From NCBI GenBank assembly GCA_005893295.1, contig VBOY01000013.1, positions 1 through 37,045 on the forward strand: DNA of 37,045 nt, read 5' to 3'. Under the pieces are notes generated by a model. That model searched no databases. It saw only the letters and a program-made list of their open reading frames with translations, and had not been told where the DNA came from. A program made the translations under genes and the position numbers. This DNA is from Candidatus Eiseniibacteriota bacterium (GTDB taxonomy: Bacteria; Eisenbacteria; RBG-16-71-46). Of this stretch, positions 25,760-34,634 are shown piece after piece (position 1 is the first letter of the stretch; each line of letters starts with the position of its first letter).

Positions 25760-26227
25760 ATGAGAATCGGAGCAATTCATAAGGCGGTGGGAGCGACCCG
25801 CCCGAGCAAGCGGCGCGGCAAGGGCACGTCCACCGGCTTGGGCGGGACTTCCGGACGGGGCCACAAGGGCCACAAGGCCCGCGCCGGCGGCAAGATCCCG
25901 GTGTGGTTCGAAGGCGGCCAGATGCCGCTGCAGCGCCGGCTTCCCAAGCGGGGATTCAAGAACCCCGGACGCGTCTGCTATCAGGTGGTTTCGGTCGGCC
26001 GCATCGCCGCGGCGGGTGCCGGGGCGACCGTGGATCGCGCATGGCTCGTGCAGGCCGGCATGGTGCGGCGATCGGGCCCGATCAAGCTGCTCGCCGGCGG
26101 CGACCTCGCGGTGGCTTTGGTCGTGAAGGTCGACGCCGCGAGCGAAACGGCGCGTCGTGCGATCGAAGCCGCCGGCGGGCGGGTCGAGACGCCGACACCG
26201 ACCGCGGCGCCGGCGACCAAGGCCTAG
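25760..26227 (+). CDS. rplO: 50S ribosomal protein uL15
   Basis: Late-assembling large-subunit protein. 155 residues. The extended basic N-terminal arm reads GKGTSTGLGGTSGRGHKGHK, followed by WFEGGQMPLQRRLPKRGFKN; the C-terminal domain has GPIKLLAGGDLAVALVVKV. It starts at ATG 25760. The last ten residues are Thr/Ala/Pro-rich and not conserved. secY starts eight bases downstream. Confidence 0.96.
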   Translation: MRIGAIHKAVGATRPSKRRGKGTSTGLGGTSGRGHKGHKARAGGKIPVWFEGGQMPLQRRLPKRGFKNPGRVCYQVVSVGRIAAAGAGATVDRAWLVQAGMVRRSGPIKLLAGGDLAVALVVKVDAASETARRAIEAAGGRVETPTPTAAPATKA

Positions 26228-26235
26228 GACGATCG

Positions 26236-27555
26236 ATGCTGGACAAGCTGCGCAACGTATTCCAGGTTCCCGAGCTCAAGCGCCGGATCTTGTTCACGCT
26301 GGCGCTGTTCGTCGTCTATCGGCTGGGCGAGCACATGCCCACGCCGGGGGTCAACGCCAAGGCCTTGGCGGGGGCCTTCGAAAGCCAGCGCGGGACCCTG
26401 TTCGGCCTCTACGATTTCTTCGTCGGCGGGGCGTTCTCGCGCGCGACGGTGTTCGCGCTCGGGATCATGCCGTACATCTCGTCCTCCATCATCCTGCAGC
26501 TGCTCGGGGCGGTGGTGCCCTACCTCGAGAAGCTGCGCAAGGAAGGGGAGGAAGGACAGAAGAAGATCACCCAGCTGACGCGATACGGCACGGTGCTGAT
26601 CTCGATCGTGCAGTCGTTCGCCTACAGCGTGTTCCTGGTGAACATGGGGGCGTCCCACGGCGTCACCGTGGTGCCCCACCCGGGGGTCCTGTTCGCGATC
26701 TCGACGGTCGTGACCCAGACCGCGGGGACGATCTTCGTCATGTGGCTTGGCGAGAAGATCACCGAACACGGCATCGGCAACGGAATCTCACTCATCATTT
26801 TCCTGAACATCGTCGGACGAATGCCGAACTCGGCGTTCGCCGCCTATGACAGCTTCCGCGCCGGCTCTCTGAGCCTTCTGACTCTACTTGCGGCGTCCGT
26901 GCTCGGCTTCTTCGTCACCGCGTCCGTGGTTCTCATGACGCAAGGGACGCGCAAGATCCCGGTGCAGTATGCCAAGCGCATCGTCGGAAGGCGAATGTAC
27001 GGTGGCGCCAACACGCACATCCCGCTGCGCGTGAATACCGCTGGCGTGATCCCGATCATCTTCGGGCTCAGCGTGATGAGCTTGCCGACCGCGGTCGCGG
27101 GCTTCGTGCCTCCCACGCATCCGCTGGCGGCGCTCGGACAGTGGTTCAGCCCACGCGGCGCCGCGTACAACATCGTGTATGGCCTGATCGTCGTGTTCTT
27201 CACCTATTTCTACACCGCGGTCGTGCTCAACCCCAATGACTTGGCGGAGAACATGCGCAAGTACGGCGGCTTCGTCCCCGGCATCCGCCCCGGACGCAAG
27301 ACCGCCGAGTACATCGATCGTGTGCTCTCGCGCATCACGCTTCCGGGAGCCGTTTACTTGGCGTTGATCGCCACCGTGCCCGACATGATCATGACGTCGA
27401 TGGGCCTGCCGTTCTTGAATTTCGGAGGCACCAGCGTTCTGATCGTGGTGGGGGTCGCGCTGGACACGTTGCAGCAAATCGAATCGCATTTGCTCATGCG
27501 GCATTACGAGGGGTTCGTCAAGCGCGGGCGGATTCGCGGCCGCCAGAGAATGTGA
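26236..27555 (+). CDS. secY: Protein translocase channel subunit SecY
   Basis: Pore of the Sec translocon in the inner membrane. 439 residues with about ten hydrophobic spans. LFTLALFVVYRLGEHMPTPG is TM1; GALSRATVFALGIMPYIS-type sequence (here GAFSRATVFALGIMPYIS) forms the TM2 region; GNGISLIIFLNIVGRMP and IPLRVNTAGVIPIIFG are signature stretches; the C-terminal QQIESHLLMRHYEGF loop contacts SecA and the ribosome. ATG 26236 starts MLDKLRNVFQVPELKRR; the upstream open frame is out-of-frame rplO. It is followed by adk as in many bacteria. Confidence 0.97.
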   Translation: MLDKLRNVFQVPELKRRILFTLALFVVYRLGEHMPTPGVNAKALAGAFESQRGTLFGLYDFFVGGAFSRATVFALGIMPYISSSIILQLLGAVVPYLEKLRKEGEEGQKKITQLTRYGTVLISIVQSFAYSVFLVNMGASHGVTVVPHPGVLFAISTVVTQTAGTIFVMWLGEKITEHGIGNGISLIIFLNIVGRMPNSAFAAYDSFRAGSLSLLTLLAASVLGFFVTASVVLMTQGTRKIPVQYAKRIVGRRMYGGANTHIPLRVNTAGVIPIIFGLSVMSLPTAVAGFVPPTHPLAALGQWFSPRGAAYNIVYGLIVVFFTYFYTAVVLNPNDLAENMRKYGGFVPGIRPGRKTAEYIDRVLSRITLPGAVYLALIATVPDMIMTSMGLPFLNFGGTSVLIVVGVALDTLQQIESHLLMRHYEGFVKRGRIRGRQRM

Positions 27556-27556
27556 C

Positions 27557-28204
27557 GTGCGTCTGGTCCTCCTCGGGCCCCCGGGCGTCGGCAAGGGAAC
27601 CCAGGGACGTCGACTGGCGGCCGAGCACCATTGGGCGCTGATCTCGACGGGAGAGATCCTGCGTGACGCGGTGGCGCGCAAGACTTCGCTGGGGCTGGAA
27701 GCACAACGGTGCATGGAGAAAGGCATGTTGGTGCCGGATGACATGATGATCGGACTGGTGCGCGATCGCAGCAACGAGGCGGACGCGGACGGCCGGTTCG
27801 TGCTGGACGGGTTCCCGCGCACGGTGGCGCAGGCCGACGCGCTGGATTCGATGTTGCAGTCGCGGGGCCACCGGCTGGACGCGGTCATCGGGCTCGAGGC
27901 GCCGAAGGAGGAGCTGGTGAAGCGGCTGAGTGCGCGGCGCGAGTGCCCGGTCTGCCAGCGGGCGTACAACCGGGCGAGCGCCCCGCCGCGCGATGGTCGT
28001 CATTGCGACGACCATCCGAGCGTCGATCTGGTGCAACGGGAGGACGATGCCGAGGCGACGGTGCGCAAACGCCTCGAAGTGTACGAGAAACAGACTTCGC
28101 CTCTGCTCGAATACTATCGTGGGCAGGGTCGGCTGCGCGAAGTGAAGGGCCTGGGGTCGGTAGACGAGGTGTACCGCCAACTGAATCGGGCCCTGGGTTG
28201 CTAG
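27557..28204 (+). CDS. adk: Adenylate kinase (zinc LID type)
   Basis: Converts AMP + ATP to 2 ADP in the cytosol. 215 residues. P-loop GPPGVGKGT (7-15), AMP-binding STGEILRDAV and GFPRTVAQADAL. The LID carries C130, C133 and C150 followed by DDH, so a Cys3-plus-His/Asp zinc site replaces the common Cys4. GTG 27557 starts one base after the secY stop. The secY-adk-map-infA string is standard. Confidence 0.96.
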   Translation: MRLVLLGPPGVGKGTQGRRLAAEHHWALISTGEILRDAVARKTSLGLEAQRCMEKGMLVPDDMMIGLVRDRSNEADADGRFVLDGFPRTVAQADALDSMLQSRGHRLDAVIGLEAPKEELVKRLSARRECPVCQRAYNRASAPPRDGRHCDDHPSVDLVQREDDAEATVRKRLEVYEKQTSPLLEYYRGQGRLREVKGLGSVDEVYRQLNRALGC

Positions 28205-28234
28205 GCAGGATGAGCCCGGCAGGCGGAGCAGACG

Positions 28235-28990
28235 GTGGTCTATCTGAGGCGCAGGGAAGAGATCGAAGCGATCCGAAAGGCGGCACGACTGGTGGCGCAG
28301 ACGTTGAAGGCGCTCGGCCAGGAGATCCATCCGGGTGTCACCACCGCAGACCTGGACCGGCTGGCCGAGCAGTTCATTCGCGAGCGCGGCGGGCGCCCGG
28401 CGTTCAAGGGTTACCGCGGCTTTCCGGCGAGCATCTGCCCGTCGGTGAACGAGGAGGTCGTTCACGCGATTCCGGGGGCGCGCCAGCTGCGCGAGGGAGA
28501 CATCATCGGGATCGACGTCGGGGTGGAGATGGGAGGGTACTATGGGGACGCTGCCTACACCTTCCCGGTGGGCCGCGTGACCGAAGAGGCGGGCCGGCTG
28601 CTGGCCGTGACGCGCGAGGCATTGAAGGCCGGGATCGCCCAGGCGATCGCGGGGCATCGCATCGGCGACATCTCGCACGCGATCCAGAGCCACGTGGAGA
28701 GCCATGGTTTCTCGGTGGTCCGCTCGCTGGTCGGACATGGGATCGGTCGCGAGATGCACGAGGAGCCCCAGGTTCCGAACTACGGGCCGCCGGAGCGCGG
28801 CCCCCGGTTGATGGCCGGCCAAGTGCTGGCGATCGAGCCGATGGTAAATGGCGGCGGGCCCGACGTGGTCACGCGCGATGACGGATGGACCGTGGTCACG
28901 AGGGACGGGTCGTTGAGCGCGCACTTCGAGCACACGGTGGCGATAGGGACGGACGGTCCGGAAATCCTGTCCGACGCCGACGGCGTCTGA
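28235..28990 (+). CDS. map: Type I methionine aminopeptidase
   Basis: Removes the initiator Met from new proteins. 251 residues. All five metal ligands are present: D94 (IDVG), D105 (GDAAYTF), H168 ([12 protein letters not shown]), E201 (AIEPMV), E232 (HFEHTVAI), each three below the E. coli number; the substrate-contacting His is H77 (VVHAIP). GTG 28235 is the start, with GGCGGAG upstream. It has no N-terminal zinc-finger extension, so it is the short bacterial form. 30 bases separate it from adk and 38 from infA. Confidence 0.96.
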   Translation: MVYLRRREEIEAIRKAARLVAQTLKALGQEIHPGVTTADLDRLAEQFIRERGGRPAFKGYRGFPASICPSVNEEVVHAIPGARQLREGDIIGIDVGVEMGGYYGDAAYTFPVGRVTEEAGRLLAVTREALKAGIAQAIAGHRIGDISHAIQSHVESHGFSVVRSLVGHGIGREMHEEPQVPNYGPPERGPRLMAGQVLAIEPMVNGGGPDVVTRDDGWTVVTRDGSLSAHFEHTVAIGTDGPEILSDADGV

Positions 28991-29028
28991 CCGGTCCTAG
29001 ACCAGAGGCCGGACGAATCGAGGGGGGA

Positions 29029-29247
29029 TTGGCGAAGGAAGAAGGCATTCAGGTCGAAGGCACGGTGATCGAGCCGCTACCCAATGCGATGTTTCGCGTC
29101 GAGCTCGAGAACGGCCACAAAGTGCTGGCGCACATCTCCGGCAAGATGCGGATGCACTTCATCCGCATCCTGCCGGGGGACAAGGTGACGGTCGAGCTTT
29201 CGCCCTACGATCTGACCCGCGGGCGGATCGTCTATCGGTACAAGTAG
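29029..29247 (+). CDS. infA: Translation initiation factor IF-1
   Basis: Occupies the A site of the small subunit during initiation. 72 residues, the canonical length, OB fold: [39 protein letters not shown] and [16 protein letters not shown]. The start is TTG 29029, read as Met, with GAGGGGGG immediately upstream. Non-AUG starts can hold expression down. rpmJ follows after 43 bases. Confidence 0.96.
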   Translation: MAKEEGIQVEGTVIEPLPNAMFRVELENGHKVLAHISGKMRMHFIRILPGDKVTVELSPYDLTRGRIVYRYK

Positions 29248-29290
29248 GCAACGGGGCGCCACCGCGCACCCGGCGGCGGGAGAGGCAGCG

Positions 29291-29407
29291 ATGAAGGTCC
29301 GTTCTTCGGTCAAGAAAATCTGCGAGCACTGCAAGGTGGTGCGTCGCAAGGGCGTCATCCGCGTGATCTGCAAGCGCAATCCGCGGCACAAGCAGCGTCA
29401 AAAGTAG
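29291..29407 (+). CDS. rpmJ: 50S ribosomal protein bL36 (zinc form)
   Basis: Smallest large-subunit protein; 38 codons, too short for many gene callers. The translation begins [15 protein letters not shown] and ends NPRHKQRQK, matching the family end to end. Zinc ligands C11, C14, C27 and H33 are present. ATG 29291 has GGGAGAGG upstream. It sits between infA and rpsM as in most bacteria, 18 bases before rpsM. Confidence 0.95.
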   Translation: MKVRSSVKKICEHCKVVRRKGVIRVICKRNPRHKQRQK

Positions 29408-29425
29408 GAGAGAGGGGGAGCAACC

Positions 29426-29824
29426 GTGGCACGAATCGCGGGGGTCGACCTTCCGGCGGACAAGCGGATCGAAATCGCCCTCACGTATATCTATGGAATC
29501 GGCCGCCCGACGGCTCGCCGCATTCTCACGAACACCGGTGTGAACCCGAACGTGCGCGTGAAGCAACTGAGCGAGGAGGACACCGCGAAGCTGCGGATCC
29601 TGATCGAGCGGGAGCACAAGGTGGAAGGCGCACTGCGCGGCGAGATGGCGATGAACATCAAGCGTTTGATGGACATCGGCGCGTATCGGGGGCTTCGCCA
29701 TCGGCGCAGCCTGCCGGTGCGCGGGCAGCGCACCAAGACGAACGCCCGCACGCGCAAGGGTCCCAAGAAGACTGCGGGGGTCATGAAGAGACCGACTGCC
29801 GCCAGGCCGGCGCTGAAGAAGTAG
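29426..29824 (+). CDS. rpsM: 30S ribosomal protein uS13
   Basis: Top of the small-subunit head, contacting uL5 and P-site tRNA. 132 residues. GTG start reading [20 protein letters not shown], then [14 protein letters not shown] and [25 protein letters not shown] (in two parts around residue 93-115), ending in a Lys/Ala-rich tail about ten residues longer than in E. coli. Ribosome-binding site GAGAGAGGGGG. rpsK follows after 45 bases that contain a hairpin. Confidence 0.97.
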   Translation: MARIAGVDLPADKRIEIALTYIYGIGRPTARRILTNTGVNPNVRVKQLSEEDTAKLRILIEREHKVEGALRGEMAMNIKRLMDIGAYRGLRHRRSLPVRGQRTKTNARTRKGPKKTAGVMKRPTAARPALKK

Positions 29825-29837
29825 GACATCCGCTGAT

Positions 29838-29854
29838 GGGTCCCCTAGGGACCC
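29838..29854 (+). promoter_or_regulatory. Hairpin between rpsM and rpsK
   Basis: GGGTCCC-CTA-GGGACCC is a perfect 7-bp stem in the 45-base rpsM-rpsK gap, just before the rpsK ribosome-binding site (GGAGG). uS4 autoregulates the alpha operon in several bacteria through a pseudoknot upstream of rpsM, which I did not find. This stem may modulate rpsK translation; role inferred. Confidence 0.4.
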
Positions 29855-29869
29855 GGATGGAGGTAGCGA

Positions 29870-30256
29870 GTGGCTGAAGCGAAGAAGACCAGGAAGCGCG
29901 ACCGTCGCGTGGGCACGAATGGCGTAGCGCACGTGCAAGCGACGTTCAACAACACCATCGTGACGATCACCGACACCGACGGCAACGTCGTGACCTGGGC
30001 GAGCGCGGGCAAGGCTGGCTTCAAGGGGTCGCGCAAGAGCACGCCGTTCGCGGCGCAGGTTGCCGCCGAGGCGAGCGCGCGCGAAGCCCTGAACCTGGGA
30101 ATGAAGCGGGTCGAGGTCTGGGTCAAAGGTCCCGGCGCGGGGCGCGAGGCCGCGATCCGCTCGTTGCAGGCCGCCGGGCTCGAGATCTCGGCGATCAAGG
30201 ACATGACCCCGATCCCGCACAACGGCTGCCGCCCGCCCAAGCGGCGCCGGGTCTAG
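29870..30256 (+). CDS. rpsK: 30S ribosomal protein uS11
   Basis: Platform protein near the E site and mRNA exit. 128 residues. [40 protein letters not shown] and the C-terminal [18 protein letters not shown] are typical. GTG 29870 has GGAGG upstream. rpsD starts 10 bases after the stop. Confidence 0.97.
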   Translation: MAEAKKTRKRDRRVGTNGVAHVQATFNNTIVTITDTDGNVVTWASAGKAGFKGSRKSTPFAAQVAAEASAREALNLGMKRVEVWVKGPGAGREAAIRSLQAAGLEISAIKDMTPIPHNGCRPPKRRRV

Positions 30257-30266
30257 GGGGCGCGCC

Positions 30267-30896
30267 ATGGCGGTGTACCACGATGCGCGCTGCCGGCTGT
30301 GCCGGCGTGAGGGGATGAAGCTGTTCCTGAAGGGCCAGCGCTGCTTCACCGACAAGTGTGCGTTCGAACGCCGCGGCTACGCGCCCGGCGAGCACGGCAA
30401 GAGCCGTCGAGTCAAGGAGACCAACTACGGACAACAGCTGCGCGAAAAGCAGAAGGCGCGCCGCATCTACGGTCTGCTCGAGCGTCAGTTCCGTCAGTAC
30501 TTCTCCAAGGCCTCGGTCACCAAGGGGATCACGGGTGAGGAGCTTTTGCAGATGTTGGAGCGCCGGCTGGACAACGTGGTCTACCGGCTGGGCTTCGCGC
30601 CTTCGCATCAATCCGCGCGCCAGCTGGTGAGGCACGGTCATTTCCAGGTCAACGGCCGCAAGGTCGACATTCCGTCCTATCTGGTGCGCGCCGGCGACGA
30701 AGTCCAGTTGCGCGAGAGAAGTCGCAAGATACCGGTGGTGCTCACCACGCTCGAAGCGCGCAAGGGCCAGGACCTCCCGGAGTGGCTCGACATGAGCGCC
30801 GAGCGGCTGAGTGGTCGGGTGCGCAGTATTCCGACCCGTGCGTCGATCGCGACGCCGATCAACGAGCAGTTGATCGTCGAGTTCTATTCGAAATAA
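30267..30896 (+). CDS. rpsD: 30S ribosomal protein uS4 (zinc form)
   Basis: Primary assembly protein at the mRNA entrance, with a role in fidelity. 209 residues. N-terminal zinc site C9, C12, C26, C31 (CRLC...CFTDKC), then [20 protein letters not shown], and the S4 RNA-binding fold [20 protein letters not shown] followed by [19 protein letters not shown]. It carries the Cys form rather than the zinc-free form of E. coli. ATG 30267 follows a GGGGGCGCGCC stretch, a weak ribosome-binding site. rpoA is next. Confidence 0.97.
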   Translation: MAVYHDARCRLCRREGMKLFLKGQRCFTDKCAFERRGYAPGEHGKSRRVKETNYGQQLREKQKARRIYGLLERQFRQYFSKASVTKGITGEELLQMLERRLDNVVYRLGFAPSHQSARQLVRHGHFQVNGRKVDIPSYLVRAGDEVQLRERSRKIPVVLTTLEARKGQDLPEWLDMSAERLSGRVRSIPTRASIATPINEQLIVEFYSK

Positions 30897-30921
30897 CCGC
30901 CTTCCCGAAGGAGGCTTGCGG

Positions 30922-31917
30922 ATGAAGTGGAAGAATCTCACGATGCCGAAGCAGGTCACGCCGGATGCCGCCAACACGGACCGCTACGGCAAATTCACGA
31001 TCGAGCCGCTGGAGCGCGGCTTCGGCCTCACGCTGGGCAACGCCCTGCGGCGCGTGCTGCTGTCGTCTTTGCAGGGCGCGGCGGTCACGGCGGTCCGGAT
31101 CGAGGGGGTGCTGCACGAGTTCTCGACCCTGCCGGGCGTGATCGAGGATGTCACCGAGATCATCCTGAATCTGAAGCAGGTACGTCTCAAGCTGCACGGA
31201 GACGGCCCCAAGAAGGGCACCTTCGAGGTTCGCGGCAAGGGTGAGCTGCGCGCCGGAAACCTGGTCGTGGACCCCGAGGTCGAGGTGTTGAACCCGGATC
31301 TCCACATCGCCAGCCTGAACAAGGACGGTGACCTGCGAATGGAAGTCGAGCTGGATGGTGGGCGAGGCTACGTCTCGGCCGACCAGCAAGCGCAGGCCGA
31401 GCGCCCGATCGGGGTGATTCCCATCGACGCGATGTTCTCGCCGGTGCTGAAAGTGAACTACAACGTCGAGACGACGCGGCTCGGCCAACGCATCGACTAC
31501 GACAAGCTGACGCTCGAAGTGTGGACGGACGCCAGCATCCTGCCGTCCGATGCGGTCGCCGTGGCGGCCAAGATCCTGCGCGACCACTTCAGCCTGTTCA
31601 TCCACTTCGAGGAGCCGATCGAAGAGGAAGTCGAAGAGGAGATCAACGAGGACATCCTGCGGATTCGGCGGCTGCTCGACAAGAGCGTCGAGGAGCTGGA
31701 GCTGTCGGTGCGCTCGAGCAACTGCCTGCGCGCGGCCGAGATCAAGACGATCGGGGACCTGGTCCAGAAGAGCGAGCCCGAGATGCTGAAGTACCGCAAC
31801 TTCGGTCGCAAGTCTCTCAAGGAGATCCAGGACATCCTGAGCGAGATGGGATTGTCGTTCGGCATGGAGGTCAACGAGTACTACGAGGGCAAGACCCCGG
31901 TCCGGCTCGACGCGTAA
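30922..31917 (+). CDS. rpoA: DNA-directed RNA polymerase subunit alpha
   Basis: Assembles the polymerase core and contacts UP elements and activators. 331 residues. The N-terminal domain shows [20 protein letters not shown] and [12 protein letters not shown]; an acidic linker [15 protein letters not shown] lies near residues 233-247; the C-terminal domain [20 protein letters not shown] keeps the DNA-contacting Arg and Asn. ATG 30922 has GGAGG eight bases upstream; TTG 30916 is less likely. The standard rpsD-rpoA-rplQ order holds. Confidence 0.97.
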   Translation: MKWKNLTMPKQVTPDAANTDRYGKFTIEPLERGFGLTLGNALRRVLLSSLQGAAVTAVRIEGVLHEFSTLPGVIEDVTEIILNLKQVRLKLHGDGPKKGTFEVRGKGELRAGNLVVDPEVEVLNPDLHIASLNKDGDLRMEVELDGGRGYVSADQQAQAERPIGVIPIDAMFSPVLKVNYNVETTRLGQRIDYDKLTLEVWTDASILPSDAVAVAAKILRDHFSLFIHFEEPIEEEVEEEINEDILRIRRLLDKSVEELELSVRSSNCLRAAEIKTIGDLVQKSEPEMLKYRNFGRKSLKEIQDILSEMGLSFGMEVNEYYEGKTPVRLDA

Positions 31918-31929
31918 GCAGCCGAGAAC

Positions 31930-31972
31930 GCCCCCGGAGACGGCGCACGCGAACGCGCCCAGGCTTGGGGGC
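31930..31972 (+). promoter_or_regulatory. GC-rich stem in the rpoA-rplQ spacer
   Basis: GCCCCC (31930-31935) can pair with GGGGGC (31967-31972) within the 79-base gap between rpoA and rplQ, enclosing further GC-rich partial stems. No T run follows. Weak evidence for a processing or pausing element. Confidence 0.25.
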
Positions 31973-31996
31973 GCGCCGGCGAAGGGAACCGCGAAC

Positions 31997-32584
31997 ATGC
32001 GACACCGCAAAGACCACCGAAAGCTCAGCCGCACCGCCTCCCACCGGCGGGCGCTGCTGCGGAACCTCGTGACCGCGCTGTTCCAGTACGAGCGTATCGA
32101 GACCACCGTGGCCAAGGCCAAGGAGACGCGGCGCCTGGCGGAGCGCATGATCACCTTCGCCAAGCGGGGTGATTTGGGCGCGCGCAGGCACGTGGCGCGC
32201 TTCGTGACCCGCCCCGAGGTCGTGCGCAAGCTGTTCGCGACGATCGCGCCGTGGTACGCGGAGCGGTCGGGGGGGTACACGCGCATCCTGCGTCTCGGCC
32301 GCCGCCTCGGCGACGCCGGCGAAACCGCCTACCTCGAGCTGGTCAAGACCGCATCGCAGAAGGAAGAAGCGCTCAAGGAACGCATCGCCGCGGCCGAGGC
32401 CAAGGAGAAAGCGCTCAAGGGCGCGACCGCGCCGCGCAAGGCGAAGTCGAAGACCAAGGAAGAAGCGGCCCCGGCGGCGGCCGAGGAAGAGCGCCCCAAA
32501 CGGGGCAAGAAGCGCGAGACCGAGCCTGCCGTAGCGCCCGGGCCGGCGCGCAAACCTCCCAAGAGGTCGGTGACGACGGGTTGA
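31997..32584 (+). CDS. rplQ: 50S ribosomal protein bL17 with long charged C-terminal tail
   Basis: Large-subunit protein near the tunnel exit. 195 residues against about 120-130 in most bacteria. The conserved part is residues 1-118: [54 protein letters not shown]. From about residue 120 the protein is low-complexity and rich in Lys, Glu, Ala and Pro ([20 protein letters not shown], then [20 protein letters not shown]), probably helical and then disordered. ATG 31997 has GAAGGGAA upstream. Last gene of the ribosomal block, followed by a strong hairpin. Confidence 0.96.
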   Translation: MRHRKDHRKLSRTASHRRALLRNLVTALFQYERIETTVAKAKETRRLAERMITFAKRGDLGARRHVARFVTRPEVVRKLFATIAPWYAERSGGYTRILRLGRRLGDAGETAYLELVKTASQKEEALKERIAAAEAKEKALKGATAPRKAKSKTKEEAAPAAAEEERPKRGKKRETEPAVAPGPARKPPKRSVTTG

Positions 32585-32604
32585 GAGGTCGCGCGGCGGA
32601 TCAT

Positions 32605-32638
32605 GCGGCGGGCGGAGGCTGGACGTTCCGCCCGCCGC
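32605..32638 (+). terminator. Strong hairpin after rplQ, candidate end of the ribosomal super-operon
   Basis: GCGGCGGGCGGA (32605-32616) and TCCGCCCGCCGC (32627-32638) form a perfect 12-bp stem with a 10-base loop, starting 20 bases after the rplQ stop. No T tract follows, so it is not a canonical intrinsic terminator, but in high-GC genomes U-less hairpins can terminate or protect 3' ends. Its placement between rplQ and typA supports a transcript boundary. Confidence 0.5.
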
Positions 32639-32690
32639 GTGAGCGACCGGCCGCCCGGCGCTCGACTCGGCTTCACGCTCGGCCCCTCCG

Positions 32691-34530
32691 ATGACTCAAT
32701 CCCCGTCCCCAGCTCAGGAGACTCCCCCACCGCTCGCGGTCCGCGAGGACGTGCGCAACATCGCCATCATCGCGCACGTGGACCACGGTAAGACCACTTT
32801 GGTGGACGCGCTGCTGTGGCAAAGCGGGGTGTTTCGCGAGAACCAGGAAGTCGTCGAGCGCGTGCTCGACTCGAACGATCTCGAGCGCGAGAAGGGGATC
32901 ACCATCCTGGCCAAGAACACCTCGGTCCGGTACGGGCGCTACAAGATCAACATCGTCGACACGCCAGGGCACGCCGATTTCGGTGGCGAAGTCGAGCGCA
33001 CCCTCAAGATGGTCGACGGCGTGTTGTTGCTGGTGGACGCCAGCGAAGGCCCACTTCCCCAAACGCGCTTCGTGCTGCGCAAGGCGCTCGAGCTCGGCCT
33101 GCCACCGATCGTCGTGATCAACAAGATCGACCGCAAGGACGCGCGCCCGCGCGAGGTGCTGGACGAGATCTACGACCTCTTCATCGATCTCGACGCGACC
33201 GATGACCAGCTCGATTTCCCGGTGCTCTACACGGTGGCTCGTTCCGGGCTCTGCCGGCGCACGCCGGAGGGCGAGGATCACAAGCTCGGACCGCTGTTCG
33301 AGGAGATCGTGCGCGCGATTCCCGCCCCCCGTCACGACCCTGCCGGACCGCTGCAGATGCTGGTCCTCAACCTCGATTACTCGGAGTACGTCGGTCGGCT
33401 CGCGATCGGGCGCATCGTGAACGGACGAGTCCAGGCGCGCCTAGACGTGGCGCTGGCGCGCCCGGATGGCTCGTCGAGCCGCGGGCGCGTGACGCATCTC
33501 TACGTCTTCGAAGGTCTGGATCGGGTCGAGGTGGGCGAGGTCGGACCCGGCGAGATCGCGGCCATCGCGGGCCTGGACGGAGTCTCGATCGGAGACACCG
33601 TGACCGACCCCGAGGATCCGCGCGCCCTGCCCGCCGTGACGATCGACGAGCCCACCGTGAGCATGATGTTCTCGGTCAACACCTCGCCGCTGGCTGGACA
33701 GGAGGGCAAGTTCGTCACCTCGCGCAGCCTGCGGGAACGGCTGGAGCGCGAGACGCGGACCAATGTCGCCCTGCGCGTCGAGCCCGGGGCCACCCCCGAC
33801 ACCTTCCAAGTGTCCGGGCGTGGTGAGTTGCAAATGGCGATCCTGATCGAAACCATGCGTCGCGAAGGGTACGAGCTGTCGGTGAGCCGCCCCGAGGTCA
33901 TCGTCCGGACGGTCGACGGCGAGCGCCAGGAACCCATGGAGCGGCTGGTGATCGATTGCCCCGAGGAGTTCGTGGGCGTGGTCACTCAGAAGATCGGCGG
34001 TCGCAAGGGGCGCATGACGAACCTGGTCAACCACGGCACCGGACGGGTGCGGCTCGAGTACCTGATTCCTTCGCGCGGACTGATTGGCTTCCGCGGCCAG
34101 TTCTTGACCGACACCCGAGGCACCGGGTTGCTTCACCACCTGTTCGACGCCTACGGACCATGGCAGGGGGAGATCCCCCATCGCGTGACCGGGGCCCTGG
34201 TGGCGGACCGGCCCGGCGTGGCCACCGGGTACGCGATCGAGCGGCTCCAGGATCGGGGCGAGATGTTCGTCGGGCCCGGAGTGCGCATCTACGAGGGCAT
34301 GGTGGTGGGCGAGAACGCGCGCGAGGAAGACATCGACGTCAACATCGTCAAGGAGAAGCGCCTCACCAACATGCGCGCCTCGACCTCCGAAGAGAGCATT
34401 CACTTGCTTCCGGTCCGCACCCTTTCGCTGGAGCAGTCTCTCGAGTGGATCCGCGAGGACGAGCTGCTCGAGGTCACGCCCGGAAGCTTGCGGCTACGTG
34501 CGCCCGCGCTACTGGCAGCAAGTCGGGTAG
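32691..34530 (+). CDS. typA: Ribosome-associated GTPase TypA/BipA (no in-frame stop codon; end approximate)
   Basis: Translational GTPase related to EF-G and LepA, with roles in ribosome assembly and stress. G1 [11 protein letters not shown] (residues 24-34), G2 [17 protein letters not shown]3 DTPGHADF, G4 NKID; later [20 protein letters not shown] and [18 protein letters not shown] are BipA signatures, and [10 protein letters not shown] with [19 protein letters not shown] marks the usual C-terminal end (about residue 600). The start ATG 32691 adds about 20 unconserved residues; GTG 32751 is an alternative. The frame then stays open into the downstream kinase. I place the end at an out-of-frame TAG (34528-34530) reachable by loss of one C in 34503-34505. 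Confidence 0.9.
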
Positions 34531-34569
34531 CCCGCCCCTCCCGACCAATCCCCGTATCTTTCGATCCCC

Positions 34570-34597
34570 TCAAGTTTTGGGGGCGACGGGCCGATTT
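34570..34597 (+). promoter_or_regulatory. Sigma28 (FliA)-like promoter candidate upstream of the kinase
   Basis: TCAAGTTT (34570-34577), 12 bases, then GCCGATTT (34590-34597), compared with the known FliA consensus TAAAGTTT-N11-GCCGATAA. The spacing is one base too long and the last two bases differ. It lies in a stretch with poor coding character between the TypA homology and the kinase, 38 bases before ATG 34635. If real it would place the kinase under motility-type control. Confidence 0.35.
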
Positions 34598-34634
34598 CTA
34601 CCGTGTCATGGGTGCGCCCCCCTCGGGAAGCAGG

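Noticed and set aside
34566-34583. CCCC...GGGG stem as a typA terminator
   Set aside because: Only four G-C pairs with a 9-base loop and no T tract after it; too weak to call.
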